Source: Pararhizobium sp. A13 (GTDB lineage Bacteria > Pseudomonadota > Alphaproteobacteria > Rhizobiales > Rhizobiaceae). Taken from it: a DNA stretch of 64,000 bases. Positions 27,035 through 35,512 of the stretch are shown in pieces. Under the pieces are notes generated by a model. It was not told the DNA's origin, searched no databases, and saw only the letters and a program-made list of their open reading frames with translations. The stretch covers positions 417,001 to 481,000 of the forward strand of contig NZ_CP149510.1 of NCBI RefSeq assembly GCF_040126305.1, written 5' to 3'. A program made the position numbers and the translations under genes. Positions within the stretch are counted from its first letter, which is position 1. Each line of letters starts with the position of its first letter.

Positions 27035-28030
27035 TTACCAGCGCAAAGATGCGGTCAGAACCGGCGCATCCCAAAGCGCTGTCAGACGCTCGTCCAATAT
27101 GGTGACGGTAATGGAGACACCGGCCATATCGAGTGACGTGACATAGGTCCCGACAAGGCTGCGAGCGATGGTCACGTCCTGCCCTTCGAAAAAGGTCCGA
27201 GCAAGACCGAAGACCAGATAGAGTTCAGACAGCGGCGTTCCGCCAAGGCCGTTGACGAACAGCAGGACCGATCGTCCATCGAGCGAACCGAAGTCTTTAA
27301 GAATATGTCCGCAGATCAGATCGACGATCGCCGATGCATCTTTCATCTGGTCGCGCGAGCGGCCGGGCTCCCCATGGATGCCGACGCCGACTTCCATCTC
27401 GTTCGGCCCCAGCACGAAGGTTTCGCGCGTCGTCTGCGGCACCGTCGTACCCTTGAGCGCCACGCCCATCGTCCGCGTCGCGGCAACGACGGCATCGCCG
27501 AGCGCTTTCAACTCTTGCAGATCGGCACCGACTTGGGCGGCAGCACCGACAATTTTCTCGACAACGAGCGTGCCCGCGACACCGCGTCGGCCCGTCCCCC
27601 GCGCCGATCGCTCGACCGCGATATCGTCGTTGACGATGATCGTCTCGATGCGATGTGCTCCGCCAGCCATCGCCATTTCGGCTGCCATCTCGAAATTCAT
27701 CACGTCGCCATCGTAATTCTTGACGATCAGCAGCGTGCCTGCGCCGCTGTCCGTTTCGCCGATCGCCCCTAAAATCTGGTCGGGCGTCGGCGAGGTGAAG
27801 ACATATCCAGTGCAGGCAGCATCCAGCATGCCTTGACCGACAAAGCCGGTGTGCATCGGTTCATGGCCAGCGCCACCCCCGGAAATGATCGCGACCTTGC
27901 CCGGCGTCAGCACCCGGCGGCGGACGTGCTTTTTCCCTTCGCCGAACAGAACGATATCGCCATGCGCGGCAACGAACCCCTCCAGACAATCCTGCGCCAG
28001 CGTCCCGGCGCCGTTCATGAATTTTTTCAT
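27035..28030 (-). CDS. dhaK: dihydroxyacetone kinase subunit DhaK (PTS type)
   Basis: Substrate-binding subunit of PTS-dependent dihydroxyacetone kinase, 331 residues. ISGGGAGHEPMHTGFVGQG at about 49-67 and the His that covalently holds the ketone, His219 in GVGIHGEPG, are present. Size and lack of a DhaL domain fit the PTS class, where DhaL-ADP is rephosphorylated by DhaM. It lies at the 3' end of the operon, 93 bp after a small HTH-like gene, apart from dhaL and dhaM. ATG preceded by GGGGAG. Confidence 0.93.
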   Translation of the reverse strand: MKKFMNGAGTLAQDCLEGFVAAHGDIVLFGEGKKHVRRRVLTPGKVAIISGGGAGHEPMHTGFVGQGMLDAACTGYVFTSPTPDQILGAIGETDSGAGTLLIVKNYDGDVMNFEMAAEMAMAGGAHRIETIIVNDDIAVERSARGTGRRGVAGTLVVEKIVGAAAQVGADLQELKALGDAVVAATRTMGVALKGTTVPQTTRETFVLGPNEMEVGVGIHGEPGRSRDQMKDASAIVDLICGHILKDFGSLDGRSVLLFVNGLGGTPLSELYLVFGLARTFFEGQDVTIARSLVGTYVTSLDMAGVSITVTILDERLTALWDAPVLTASLRW

Positions 28031-28123
28031 CTTCCACTCCCCGCAGCAATGCTATCCGAGCGGGGCGAATATTCCAGTGGCGTTGTGAGCACGATGCGAA
28101 GGGCAACCGAATGAGAGAGCAAC

Positions 28124-28534
28124 TCAGTCTCCCTCGCCGGAAAGAAGGACGATCCTCTGGATGAAATCCTGGACAGCCTCGTCAAGCATCCGGTTCTTCC
28201 GCTCGTCACCGAAATCGGCGACCATCAGCGTCAATTGCCGGAGGCCGCCGGCATTGCCGAGATCAGGCAGCTTGCCCGGATGCGCCACCTGATAGGCTTC
28301 GAGGAAGCGGTCCTGCTCGACCTTGCCGACATGGCAGACCTGGAAGATCGTCGCCAGGTGCCGTGCCGGCAGCGGTGTCGCATAGCCCGGGCTGGTGATC
28401 TGCGTGACGAAGCTGCGATGTTTGCCGAGCGCCGCCGCGAGACGCTGGCGCGTCCCGGATGGCCGGTTGTCGATGATTGCGGCGAGGATGGCCTTGTACG
28501 CGGTGATGGCATCTTCGCTTACGTCGCGTGCCAT
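28124..28534 (-). CDS. small HTH-like protein of the dha operon
   Basis: 136 residues, no family I can name. TRQRLAAALGKHRSFVTQIT (about residues 28-47) reads like an XRE/Cro helix-turn-helix, followed by a basic, Pro-containing segment and helices rich in Val, Phe and Leu. A C-terminal acidic helix ends at IQRIVLLSGEGD. It starts one base after the enzyme I stop and precedes dhaK, so it is co-transcribed with the PTS kinase. A regulatory role is inferred from the HTH and position only. Confidence 0.65.
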   Translation of the reverse strand: MARDVSEDAITAYKAILAAIIDNRPSGTRQRLAAALGKHRSFVTQITSPGYATPLPARHLATIFQVCHVGKVEQDRFLEAYQVAHPGKLPDLGNAGGLRQLTLMVADFGDERKNRMLDEAVQDFIQRIVLLSGEGD

Positions 28535-28535
28535 G

Positions 28536-30125
28536 TCAGCCTTCCATCCTTGCCTGCGCCAGCACGGCCTTTACGGCAGGCAACTGCGATGGAGCAACGG
28601 AAATCTGCAGTATGCCACTCGCGATCAGCGACGGCAGCAATGCCGGGTTACCGGCCAGGTCGCCGCAGATACCGATCGGTTTGTCCATGTCATGCGCGAT
28701 CCTTACCGTCTGTGCGATCAGCCTTAGCAGGACAGGGGTTGCCTGATCGTACAGGTTCGCAACGGAAACGCTATCACGCGCGGAAGCGGTCAGAAATTGC
28801 GCCAGGTCATTGGTGCCGAGCGAGAAGAAGTCGGCCGCTTCGAACGTGTCAAGCATCATCGCTGCGGCCGGAACCTCGACCATCATGCCGATATCGGGAA
28901 CGCCTATGTCGATGTTCCGCTGGACCAGACCCGCCGCTTCCTCCTCGAAAATCCGGCGCGTGTCCTCAACCTCCTTGGGGAAAGTAACCATCGGCAACAG
29001 GACCTTCATCGGCCCCAATGCCGCAGCCCGTAAAAGCGCGCGGGCCTGGATTCTGAGCATCGCCGGCATCGCCAGAAGCAGGCGGATCCCGCGCATTCCG
29101 AGAAAAGGATTGCGCTCCTCGACAGCGAACCCACCGAGCGGCTTGTCTCCGCCAAGATCGAAAAGACGGATAGTGACCGGCTTGCCGGCGGCCCAATCCA
29201 ACATTTCGACATAGAGATGGAACTGCTTTTCCTCATTCGCCAGATCCGCGGCCGACGACAGGAGAAACTCCGTTCGCAACAGCCCGATGCCATTGCAGAC
29301 ACTCGAGTCGAGGCTATGAATCTCGGCGATGTCGCTGATATTGACCAAAACCTCCAAGCGGCACGCTGGAAGACTGGCAGGGGATGGAGGCGCGAATCGG
29401 GCCGGCGTCTGCGGTGCCGTTTTTTCTCCCATCGCTGCGACCGCAATATCGGCACCGCTTGGATGTACGACGACGAGACCGGTGCCGCCATCAACCAGAA
29501 CCGGGACCTCGGACTCGATGGCGAGGCCGCCGACACCGACGACCATCGGCACGCCTTTGGCGCGGGCAAGCAGCGCCACATGGCTTGCCGTGCTTCCGGC
29601 TGCAAGCGCAATGCCGCCGCCCCCCGTCCAGTCATGGGCGAGAAAAAGACTGGGCGCCATGTCCTTGCCGACGAAAACAGATCCCTTGGGAAAGTCGGCA
29701 GGCGGCCTGCCTTCGAGGATGCGAAGAACCCGATCACGGATATCGATGACATCGACGGCCCGCGCCCGAATATCGCCGTCTTCCGACTGCTCGAACCCGG
29801 CAATATATTCCTCGAGAGCCGTCACCCAGGCGAGCGCCGCATTTTGTCCCTCGGCGATATACTCGGCCGCCATGTCGCCGATCACCGGGTCGCGCAACAT
29901 CTCGACCTGGAACTCGAGGATGTTCGCGCTCGACCGATCGGTCCGCACCATCAAGTCTTCAAGGGAACTGGCGGCCTCGCCAATCGCACTTCTGAGAAGA
30001 TCGAATTCCAGCGAAGGCGACACGCCGCCGTCGACGGGGTTCCACGGTTCCGAAGGCACGTGCGCCGGGCCAATCGCATGCCCTTGGCCATTGCCTTGAC
30101 CCTGCAGCCTAAGCGCCCCGGACAT
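28536..30125 (-). CDS. PTS enzyme I (phosphoenolpyruvate-protein phosphotransferase), dha-specific
   Basis: Enzyme I homologue of 529 residues, which takes phosphate from PEP and passes it to HPr. The phospho-His loop is GSTASHVALLARAKGVP near 175-191, the PEP-binding region includes LLRTEFLLSS near 285 and GMRGIRLLLA near 350, and the catalytic Cys is in GICGDLAGNP near 482. It overlaps the HPr gene by 17 bp; ATG 30125 is preceded by GGGGAGG. Together with the HPr and EIIA genes it forms a private PTS chain, equivalent to a multidomain DhaM split into three genes. Confidence 0.92.
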   Translation of the reverse strand: MSGALRLQGQGNGQGHAIGPAHVPSEPWNPVDGGVSPSLEFDLLRSAIGEAASSLEDLMVRTDRSSANILEFQVEMLRDPVIGDMAAEYIAEGQNAALAWVTALEEYIAGFEQSEDGDIRARAVDVIDIRDRVLRILEGRPPADFPKGSVFVGKDMAPSLFLAHDWTGGGGIALAAGSTASHVALLARAKGVPMVVGVGGLAIESEVPVLVDGGTGLVVVHPSGADIAVAAMGEKTAPQTPARFAPPSPASLPACRLEVLVNISDIAEIHSLDSSVCNGIGLLRTEFLLSSAADLANEEKQFHLYVEMLDWAAGKPVTIRLFDLGGDKPLGGFAVEERNPFLGMRGIRLLLAMPAMLRIQARALLRAAALGPMKVLLPMVTFPKEVEDTRRIFEEEAAGLVQRNIDIGVPDIGMMVEVPAAAMMLDTFEAADFFSLGTNDLAQFLTASARDSVSVANLYDQATPVLLRLIAQTVRIAHDMDKPIGICGDLAGNPALLPSLIASGILQISVAPSQLPAVKAVLAQARMEG

Positions 30126-30453
30126 GCGGTCGTTCCTCCCCGAGATCGTTGACGAACAGAGCTTCGAGAACCGAGATCGCTTCATCGGCCCTCAAGCCAT
30201 GTGCCCTGATCCTGAGTGTCGATCCCTTGCGGATGCGCGCGCCCATGACCTTGACAATGCTCTTGGCATTGAGCCAAAGGCCCGAGCGATTGACCTCGAT
30301 CTCGATCACGCAGGGAAAGGATTTGGCAAGCCGGGTAAAGGTCACCGAGGGCCGCGCATGCAGGCCGACGCCGTGAGTGATCAGCAGCTCGACGGAGGCA
30401 TGACCGTCCACCGAACCCGTTCCTCCATAGGCGCCATACCGCTTGTCCGTCAT
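30109..30453 (-). CDS. HPr-family phosphocarrier, dha-specific
   Basis: HPr of 114 residues with about 19 extra N-terminal residues (Gly-rich). Phosphoacceptor His32 lies in GVGLHARPSV, and the conserved Ser region is seen in NAKSIVKVM. It relays phosphate from the adjacent enzyme I to the EIIA-Man-type DhaM. Start overlaps the EIIA stop and its end overlaps the enzyme I start, indicating translational coupling. Confidence 0.93.
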   Translation of the reverse strand: MTDKRYGAYGGTGSVDGHASVELLITHGVGLHARPSVTFTRLAKSFPCVIEIEVNRSGLWLNAKSIVKVMGARIRKGSTLRIRAHGLRADEAISVLEALFVNDLGEERPHVRGA

Positions 30454-30851
30454 GACGGGGAAAGCTCCTGCGCTGTCGCCACCACCTTTGCCAGCGATGC
30501 CCCGCCGGAGGCTTCCGCCGCGGCGATCACGGCCCCTTCGACGATTGGCGCATTGCAGATGACGATGCGTGCCGCCCGCACCTTGCCGATCATTTCGATC
30601 GCCATTTCACTGTTGGTTTCCGCCCCGCCAAGATCGACGAAGATCGCCACTCCGGCGTCCGACCAAGCCTCCTCGATCGCTTTGAGAATCGTACCCGGGT
30701 CGGTGCCCAGACCACCGGCCGGATTGCCGCCGCACCAGGCGAGCGGCACGCTGTCACCGACCATCTGCCGCACCATGTCGGCAGCGCCTCTTGCCACAAG
30801 CGGCGAATGGGAGACAATGACGATGCCGACATTCTCATTCCTGCTCGTCAT
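30450..30851 (-). CDS. dhaM: DhaM-type EIIA(Man) phosphotransferase subunit
   Basis: 133-residue EIIA of the mannose-family fold; phospho-His15 in IVIVSHSPLVARG. IFVDLGGAETNSEMAIEMI near 70-88 is a DhaM signature. It donates phosphate to ADP bound on DhaL. Unlike Escherichia coli DhaM, which is fused to HPr and part of enzyme I, it stands alone and the other domains are the next genes. ATG overlaps the dhaL stop. Confidence 0.92.
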   Translation of the reverse strand: MTSRNENVGIVIVSHSPLVARGAADMVRQMVGDSVPLAWCGGNPAGGLGTDPGTILKAIEEAWSDAGVAIFVDLGGAETNSEMAIEMIGKVRAARIVICNAPIVEGAVIAAAEASGGASLAKVVATAQELSPS

Positions 30852-31489
30852 GCCGCACCTGCCTGTGCCAGTTCACGGCAGACGGTCTTGCAAAGAAGCG
30901 CGCAGCTGGCGGCACCCGGGTCCATATGCCCGACCGACCGCTCGCCGAGGAACGAGGCGCGCCCGCGCATGGCCTTCATGTCGATGGTCCTATCGGCAAA
31001 ACCCTGAGCTTTTTCCGCAAGGTTCTGAAGAGGCGTGTCGCCCATCATCGCCTCGCTAACTGGGTAAAGAACGTCGAGCAGGGTTTTCTCTCCGGGGGAC
31101 GATTTTCCGCGCCGCGCGACGGCGGCGACGGACTGTTGAAAGACATCTGGGAATTTTGCTGGCGGCGGTTCGGCGGCCAGGCCCTTGCCGATCTCCAGCA
31201 GCAGCGTGCCATAGAGCGGTCCGGCCGCGCCGCCGATGCTCATCACGAGGATCGTGCCGGCGGCAATCATCGCTTCGGAGACGGACATTGCGGCAAGCTG
31301 CTGGCTCTCCGCCGCCAGAGCCTCCAGCCCGCGCCGCATATTGGTGCCATGATCGCCGTCGCCGATCGCACGATCGAGGTCGCATAGATGGGTTTCGTGT
31401 TCCGCAACCACATTCCGGCAGGCGTCGATCACCCGGCGGATCAGGGCCGCTTGATCGATGGCAGATTTCGGCTCGCGGACAAGGATCAT
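30848..31489 (-). CDS. dhaL: dihydroxyacetone kinase subunit DhaL
   Basis: ADP-binding phosphotransfer subunit of 213 residues. The Mg-nucleotide loop is LDRAIGDGDHGTNMRRGLEA near 38-57, with GGAAGPLYGTLLLEIGK near 88-104 and further helices of the all-alpha barrel. It is separate from the DhaL domain fused in the neighbouring DAK gene. Start overlaps the DAK stop (ATGA). Confidence 0.92.
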   Translation of the reverse strand: MILVREPKSAIDQAALIRRVIDACRNVVAEHETHLCDLDRAIGDGDHGTNMRRGLEALAAESQQLAAMSVSEAMIAAGTILVMSIGGAAGPLYGTLLLEIGKGLAAEPPPAKFPDVFQQSVAAVARRGKSSPGEKTLLDVLYPVSEAMMGDTPLQNLAEKAQGFADRTIDMKAMRGRASFLGERSVGHMDPGAASCALLCKTVCRELAQAGAA

Positions 31490-33132
31490 GCGGGCTCCAG
31501 GATACCGGCGACAGCCGCAAAAACCTCGGCCACGGCATGCGCACCCGGATCCATCACGCCGTCGAGATCGCTCTCGCCGATATAGGCGGACCGGCCGGCC
31601 TTCGCCTTGCGCATCACCTTGGTGGCTTCGGCCCCCTTGCGCGCCGCATCGGCTGCAGCGCGGATACCGCCCGCTGCCATTGCATGAAGCGCCGGAGACA
31701 GCGCATCGACCATGGTGCGATCACCGGGATGGGCGCCGCCGTAGAAGGTCATGCGATCGAGCCCGGCGAGCAGGGACGCAGCAAGGTCCCCCCCGTCCCC
31801 GCTCGCCTTGCCCGCCGCCGTAAAGAAGATCGACAGGAGGACGCCGCTGGAACCACCCATCGCCGTCGCCAGCGCATCGCCGATAACGGCAAAAAGTGCT
31901 GCCCTGTCGGCAAGGGGCAGACTGCTCGTTTGCGCCAGGATGCTGCGGGCACCGGTAGCAACCGTCGATCCGGTATCACCATCGCCCGCCTTGGCATCCA
32001 GCCGGTTCAACTCCGGCTCAAGCGAAATCAGCCGGTCGCAGATGGCGGCGAGCACGCGCTCGGCCCCTGCATCATGGCTTGCCACAGCCGTTGCCGCCAG
32101 GCTTTCGGCCTTCGGGGCAGGCAGGGTCGCAACGGAATGCGGCACGACCGCCGGCAGCCACGCATGGGGCGCGACATCGGACAGGAGAGCGACTTCACGC
32201 GCAGGGTCGAGCCGGATCAGCGACAAGGAGAAGCCGTTCATGTTCAGGGCCGTCATCATCGGTCCCGGCCCGATCGCAAGGGCAATCCGGCCTGCAAACG
32301 GAGAGGAGAGCACCGCGTTGGCGATCAGCGACATTTCCACGGGCGGAACCGCACCGAGATTGTTGATGAGAAGCGCATACCGCCCATCTGGCTTCATCGC
32401 CGCCGACAGGCGTTCCGTCATGACCCCGACGATGCTGTCGGCCTGCTGGACGGTTATCTTTTCCACCCCCGGCTCGCCATGAATGCCGAGGCCAAGCTCG
32501 CCCTGGTTCTCACCCAGGCGATCCTCATAGGGCCGGCCGGGTATGGAGCAGGAGGAATAGGAGACGCCGAGCGAGACGATATCGGCGGCGGCGGCCTTCG
32601 CGGCGGCGGCGACGGAGGCGAGGCTCTCGCCGCTTTCGGCCAGATGACCGGCAATCTTGTGAACGAAGAGCGTGCCGGCGACGCCACGCGGCTGGTTGAT
32701 CTCTGGCAGCGCGATATCGTCGGCGACGATAACCATCTCGACGTCGAAACCTTCGGCGCGCGCCTTTTCCGCCGCCAGGCCGAAGTTCAGCCGGTCGCCG
32801 GTATAGTTCTTGACGACCAGCAGGCAGCCCGGCTTGCCGGTCACCGCCCGGATCGCGGTCAAAACGGCATCGACGCTGGGAGACGCAAAAATCTCGCCCG
32901 AAACAGCGGCGGTCAACATGCCTTTTCCGACGAAGCCCGCATGGGATGGCTCATGCCCAGCTCCCCCGCCGGAAATGACGGCGACGCGGGACTTGTCCCA
33001 GTCGGCGCGCACGATCACCTTGATATCGGGATAGCTGTCGAGACGGGCAAGCGTTCCGGGCGCGGCGGTCCGCAACAGACCGTCGAGAGCCTCGGTGACG
33101 ATGTTTTCCCTGCGGTTGAAGAAATGTTTCAT
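31486..33132 (-). CDS. fused DhaK-DhaL kinase (ATP-dependent DAK type)
   Basis: 548 residues joining a DhaK-like domain (about 1-330) and a DhaL-like domain (about 360-545), the layout of ATP-dependent dihydroxyacetone or erythrulose kinases. Seen: ISGGGAGHEPSHAGFVGKG at 53-71, covalent His218 in GLGIHGEPG, and the nucleotide loop LDAKAGDGDTGSTVATGA near 385-402. It probably phosphorylates a ketose imported by the ABC transporter encoded just upstream (72 bp gap). Dihydroxyacetone, erythrulose and related short ketoses are all possible. Confidence 0.88.
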   Translation of the reverse strand: MKHFFNRRENIVTEALDGLLRTAAPGTLARLDSYPDIKVIVRADWDKSRVAVISGGGAGHEPSHAGFVGKGMLTAAVSGEIFASPSVDAVLTAIRAVTGKPGCLLVVKNYTGDRLNFGLAAEKARAEGFDVEMVIVADDIALPEINQPRGVAGTLFVHKIAGHLAESGESLASVAAAAKAAAADIVSLGVSYSSCSIPGRPYEDRLGENQGELGLGIHGEPGVEKITVQQADSIVGVMTERLSAAMKPDGRYALLINNLGAVPPVEMSLIANAVLSSPFAGRIALAIGPGPMMTALNMNGFSLSLIRLDPAREVALLSDVAPHAWLPAVVPHSVATLPAPKAESLAATAVASHDAGAERVLAAICDRLISLEPELNRLDAKAGDGDTGSTVATGARSILAQTSSLPLADRAALFAVIGDALATAMGGSSGVLLSIFFTAAGKASGDGGDLAASLLAGLDRMTFYGGAHPGDRTMVDALSPALHAMAAGGIRAAADAARKGAEATKVMRKAKAGRSAYIGESDLDGVMDPGAHAVAEVFAAVAGILEPA

Positions 33133-33204
33133 GGGCTCATCCAGTCCGTTTTTAGTTCCGCATCCTTCCGCTTGCGCTAGAGGGATGCAACCTCCCGTTT
33201 CTGC

Positions 33205-34215
33205 TTATACAAGCCGTTGTCCGTCGGCGCCGAAATAGAGCGGATCCTTCAAGATCAGCATGATTTTGTCGCCGGGACTGACCGGCACATAAGGATTGGC
33301 AAGTGTTACCAGCTTGTGGCCGGCAATGCGCATATGCAGGTGGCTCTGGTCGCCGAGATGCTCGATCCAGTCGATCTCGGCATTGGCATTTCCGTTCGCG
33401 GCGCGAATTTCCAGATGCTCGGTCCGCGCTCCGATCGTCGTCGTCCCGATCGGCGGCCGCCCGCCGGGGACAAGCCCTTCCGGAATGAGGTTGATGTGCG
33501 GCTGGCCGAGCCGCGCCGCCACATGCAGGTTGACCGGATTGCTGTAGATCTCGCGCGGCGTACCGAGCTGAACCAGTTCGCCGTCCTTCAGAATGCCGAT
33601 CCGGTCTGCCATGGTCATCGCCTCGATCTGGTCATGGGTGACGTAGAGAAGCGTCGAACCGAGTTCGCTCTGAATGCGTTTCAGTTCAAGCCGCAATTCT
33701 GCGCGCAACTTGGCATCGAGCGACGATAGGGGTTCATCCATCAGATAGATCGCCGGCTTGCGCACCAGTGCCCGGCCGATGGCAACACGCTGCATCTCGC
33801 CGCCCGAAAGGCGCGTCGAACGATTTTCGAGCTTGTGGTCGATCCGCACCATCTTCGCCACGTCACGAACCCGGCGATCGATTTCATCGGCGGAAAGGCG
33901 GCGCGCAGGTGAACGCAAGGGGAAGGCCAGGTTCTCGTAGACCGTCAGATGCGGATAAAGCGAATATTGCTGGAAGACGAAGGCAACGTCGCGCCCCGCC
34001 GGCGCCGCACCCGCCATGTCCTGCCCGCCGATCGACACCCGGCCGCGATCCGGCTTTTCCAGGCCCGCGATCAGCCGCAAGGTCGTCGTCTTGCCGGCAC
34101 CGGTCGGGCCTAGCAGCACGACGAATTCGCCGTCGCGGATCGTCAGTGTCAGGTTACGCACAGCTTCGGATTCGCCGAAGGACTTGCTGACGTTCTGGAG
34201 GGATACCTCAGCCAT
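33205..34215 (-). CDS. polyol/carbohydrate ABC transporter ATPase 2
   Basis: 336-residue ATPase. Walker A GPTGAGKTT at 36-44, Q-loop FQQYSLYPHLT near 81-91, signature LSGGEMQRVAIGRAL from 136, Walker B IYLMDEPLSSLDA from 156, YVTHDQIEAMTMAD, and a TOBE-type C-terminus. One of two adjacent ATPase genes for one transporter, as in the rhizobial glycerol importer. Its ATG lies 8 bp inside the end of the preceding ATPase gene; the open frame further upstream is a shadow of that gene. Confidence 0.92.
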   Translation of the reverse strand: MAEVSLQNVSKSFGESEAVRNLTLTIRDGEFVVLLGPTGAGKTTTLRLIAGLEKPDRGRVSIGGQDMAGAAPAGRDVAFVFQQYSLYPHLTVYENLAFPLRSPARRLSADEIDRRVRDVAKMVRIDHKLENRSTRLSGGEMQRVAIGRALVRKPAIYLMDEPLSSLDAKLRAELRLELKRIQSELGSTLLYVTHDQIEAMTMADRIGILKDGELVQLGTPREIYSNPVNLHVAARLGQPHINLIPEGLVPGGRPPIGTTTIGARTEHLEIRAANGNANAEIDWIEHLGDQSHLHMRIAGHKLVTLANPYVPVSPGDKIMLILKDPLYFGADGQRLV

Positions 34216-35305
34216 GACGGACCTCCGCATAGAGCGATGATTTGACGGCGCGGCCGGAAGCGCAGTCGAACAGCGAGAGTTTTTCGCTGTTGAGTTCGAG
34301 GCCGACGGTTTCGCCGATCCGGAATGTCCGGTCGGCAGGCACACGCGCCTTGAGAAGGCCCTTGGCTGTCTCGACGGCGACGATCTGGTTGGTGCCGAGG
34401 TATTCCGCGCCATAGACCGAGCCGCGCAATGGCGAACTGTCGCTGAAACGGATATGCTCCGGCCGGACGCCGAGCGCCAGTTCGCCGACGACAATATCCT
34501 GATGCACTTCGGGTACGGCGATATCGACGCCATCCAGTGAAACCGAGCGGCTGCCCTTCTGCACACCCGCCATGAACTTCAGAAAATTCATCGGCGGCGA
34601 TCCGATGAAATCGGCGACATACATCGACGTCGGCCGACTGTAGATTTCCTGCGGCGTTCCGAACTGTTCGATGATGCCGTGATTCATCACCGCGATCTTG
34701 TCGGCCATCGCCATCGCCTCGTGCTGATCATGGGTCACGTAGACTGTGGTGGCGTGGATGCGATTGTGCAGCTCGCGCAGCTCGTGCACCATCACGTCGC
34801 GGAATTCGGCGTCAAGCGTGCCGAGCGGCTCGTCCATCAGGAAGCACTTTGGCCTGCGCACGATGGCGCGCCCAAGCGCAACACGCTGGCGATCTCCGCC
34901 GGCCAGCCCGGACACGGAGCGGTCGAGGATATGGCTGATCTGCAGGAGCCTTGCCGTTTCCTCCACCCGCGACCGGATTTCCGCCTTCGGAACGCCCTGC
35001 GACAGTAGCGGAAAGCCGATGTTCTTGCGTACGTTCATATGCGGATAAAGGGCGAAAAGCTGGAAAACGAAGGCGATGTCGCGGGCGCTGGCGCGGTTGA
35101 AGGTTACGTCTTCACCGTCGAGAAAGATCCTGCCGCTGGTCGGCAGTTCCAGGCCGGCGATCATCCGCAGCGTCGTCGTCTTGCCGCAACCCGATGGTCC
35201 GAGCAGCGCCAGGAATTCGCCATCGCCGACGGTGAAGCTCGAATCCTCCACCGCGACGAAATCGGCGAATTGCTTGCGCAGGTTTTCGATCCGGATCTCG
35301 GCCAT
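34208..35305 (-). CDS. polyol/carbohydrate ABC transporter ATPase 1
   Basis: 365-residue ATPase. Walker A GPSGCGKTT at 36-44; the signature loop reads LAGGDRQRVALGRAIV (from 134) instead of LSGGQ, with both Ser and Gln changed; Walker B CFLMDEPLGTLDAEF from 154 and YVTHDQHEAMAMAD. C-terminal TOBE domain. The altered signature suggests that one of the two ATP sites in the heterodimer is degenerate. It follows the 67-residue membrane protein by 3 bp. Confidence 0.92.
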   Translation of the reverse strand: MAEIRIENLRKQFADFVAVEDSSFTVGDGEFLALLGPSGCGKTTTLRMIAGLELPTSGRIFLDGEDVTFNRASARDIAFVFQLFALYPHMNVRKNIGFPLLSQGVPKAEIRSRVEETARLLQISHILDRSVSGLAGGDRQRVALGRAIVRRPKCFLMDEPLGTLDAEFRDVMVHELRELHNRIHATTVYVTHDQHEAMAMADKIAVMNHGIIEQFGTPQEIYSRPTSMYVADFIGSPPMNFLKFMAGVQKGSRSVSLDGVDIAVPEVHQDIVVGELALGVRPEHIRFSDSSPLRGSVYGAEYLGTNQIVAVETAKGLLKARVPADRTFRIGETVGLELNSEKLSLFDCASGRAVKSSLYAEVRHG

Positions 35306-35308
35306 GGT

Positions 35309-35512
35309 TCACTCCGGAAATTTCGAGACGATGATGAACATCAATGTGCCGGCAAGCAGCGTCACCAGCGAATAGGTGTAGAGCGCCAGCGCAAACGGCT
35401 GGAACAGCATCAGGAAGCCGATCGCGATCAGCGCCGTCGCGATATTTTCCATCGGCCCGCGCCGGAAAAAGAAAGGCCGTTTCTTGGCGGTTTTCGTCGT
35501 GTCCATGGTCAT
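35309..35512 (-). CDS. small two-helix membrane protein of the ABC operon
   Basis: 67 residues: a basic N-terminus (KTAKKRPFFFRRG) and two membrane helices at about 22-42 and 46-63. I do not recognise the family. Start overlaps the permease stop and its own stop lies 3 bp before the first ATPase, so it is translated with the transporter. Rhizobial glycerol transporters (GlpU) also encode a small membrane protein here; a role as an accessory subunit is inferred. Confidence 0.75.
   Translation of the reverse strand: MTMDTTKTAKKRPFFFRRGPMENIATALIAIGFLMLFQPFALALYTYSLVTLLAGTLMFIIVSKFPE

Noticed and set aside
31156..33180. 674-codon plus-strand open frame across dhaL and the DAK kinase
   Set aside because: Arg/Gly-rich translation spanning two real minus-strand genes; typical antisense artefact.
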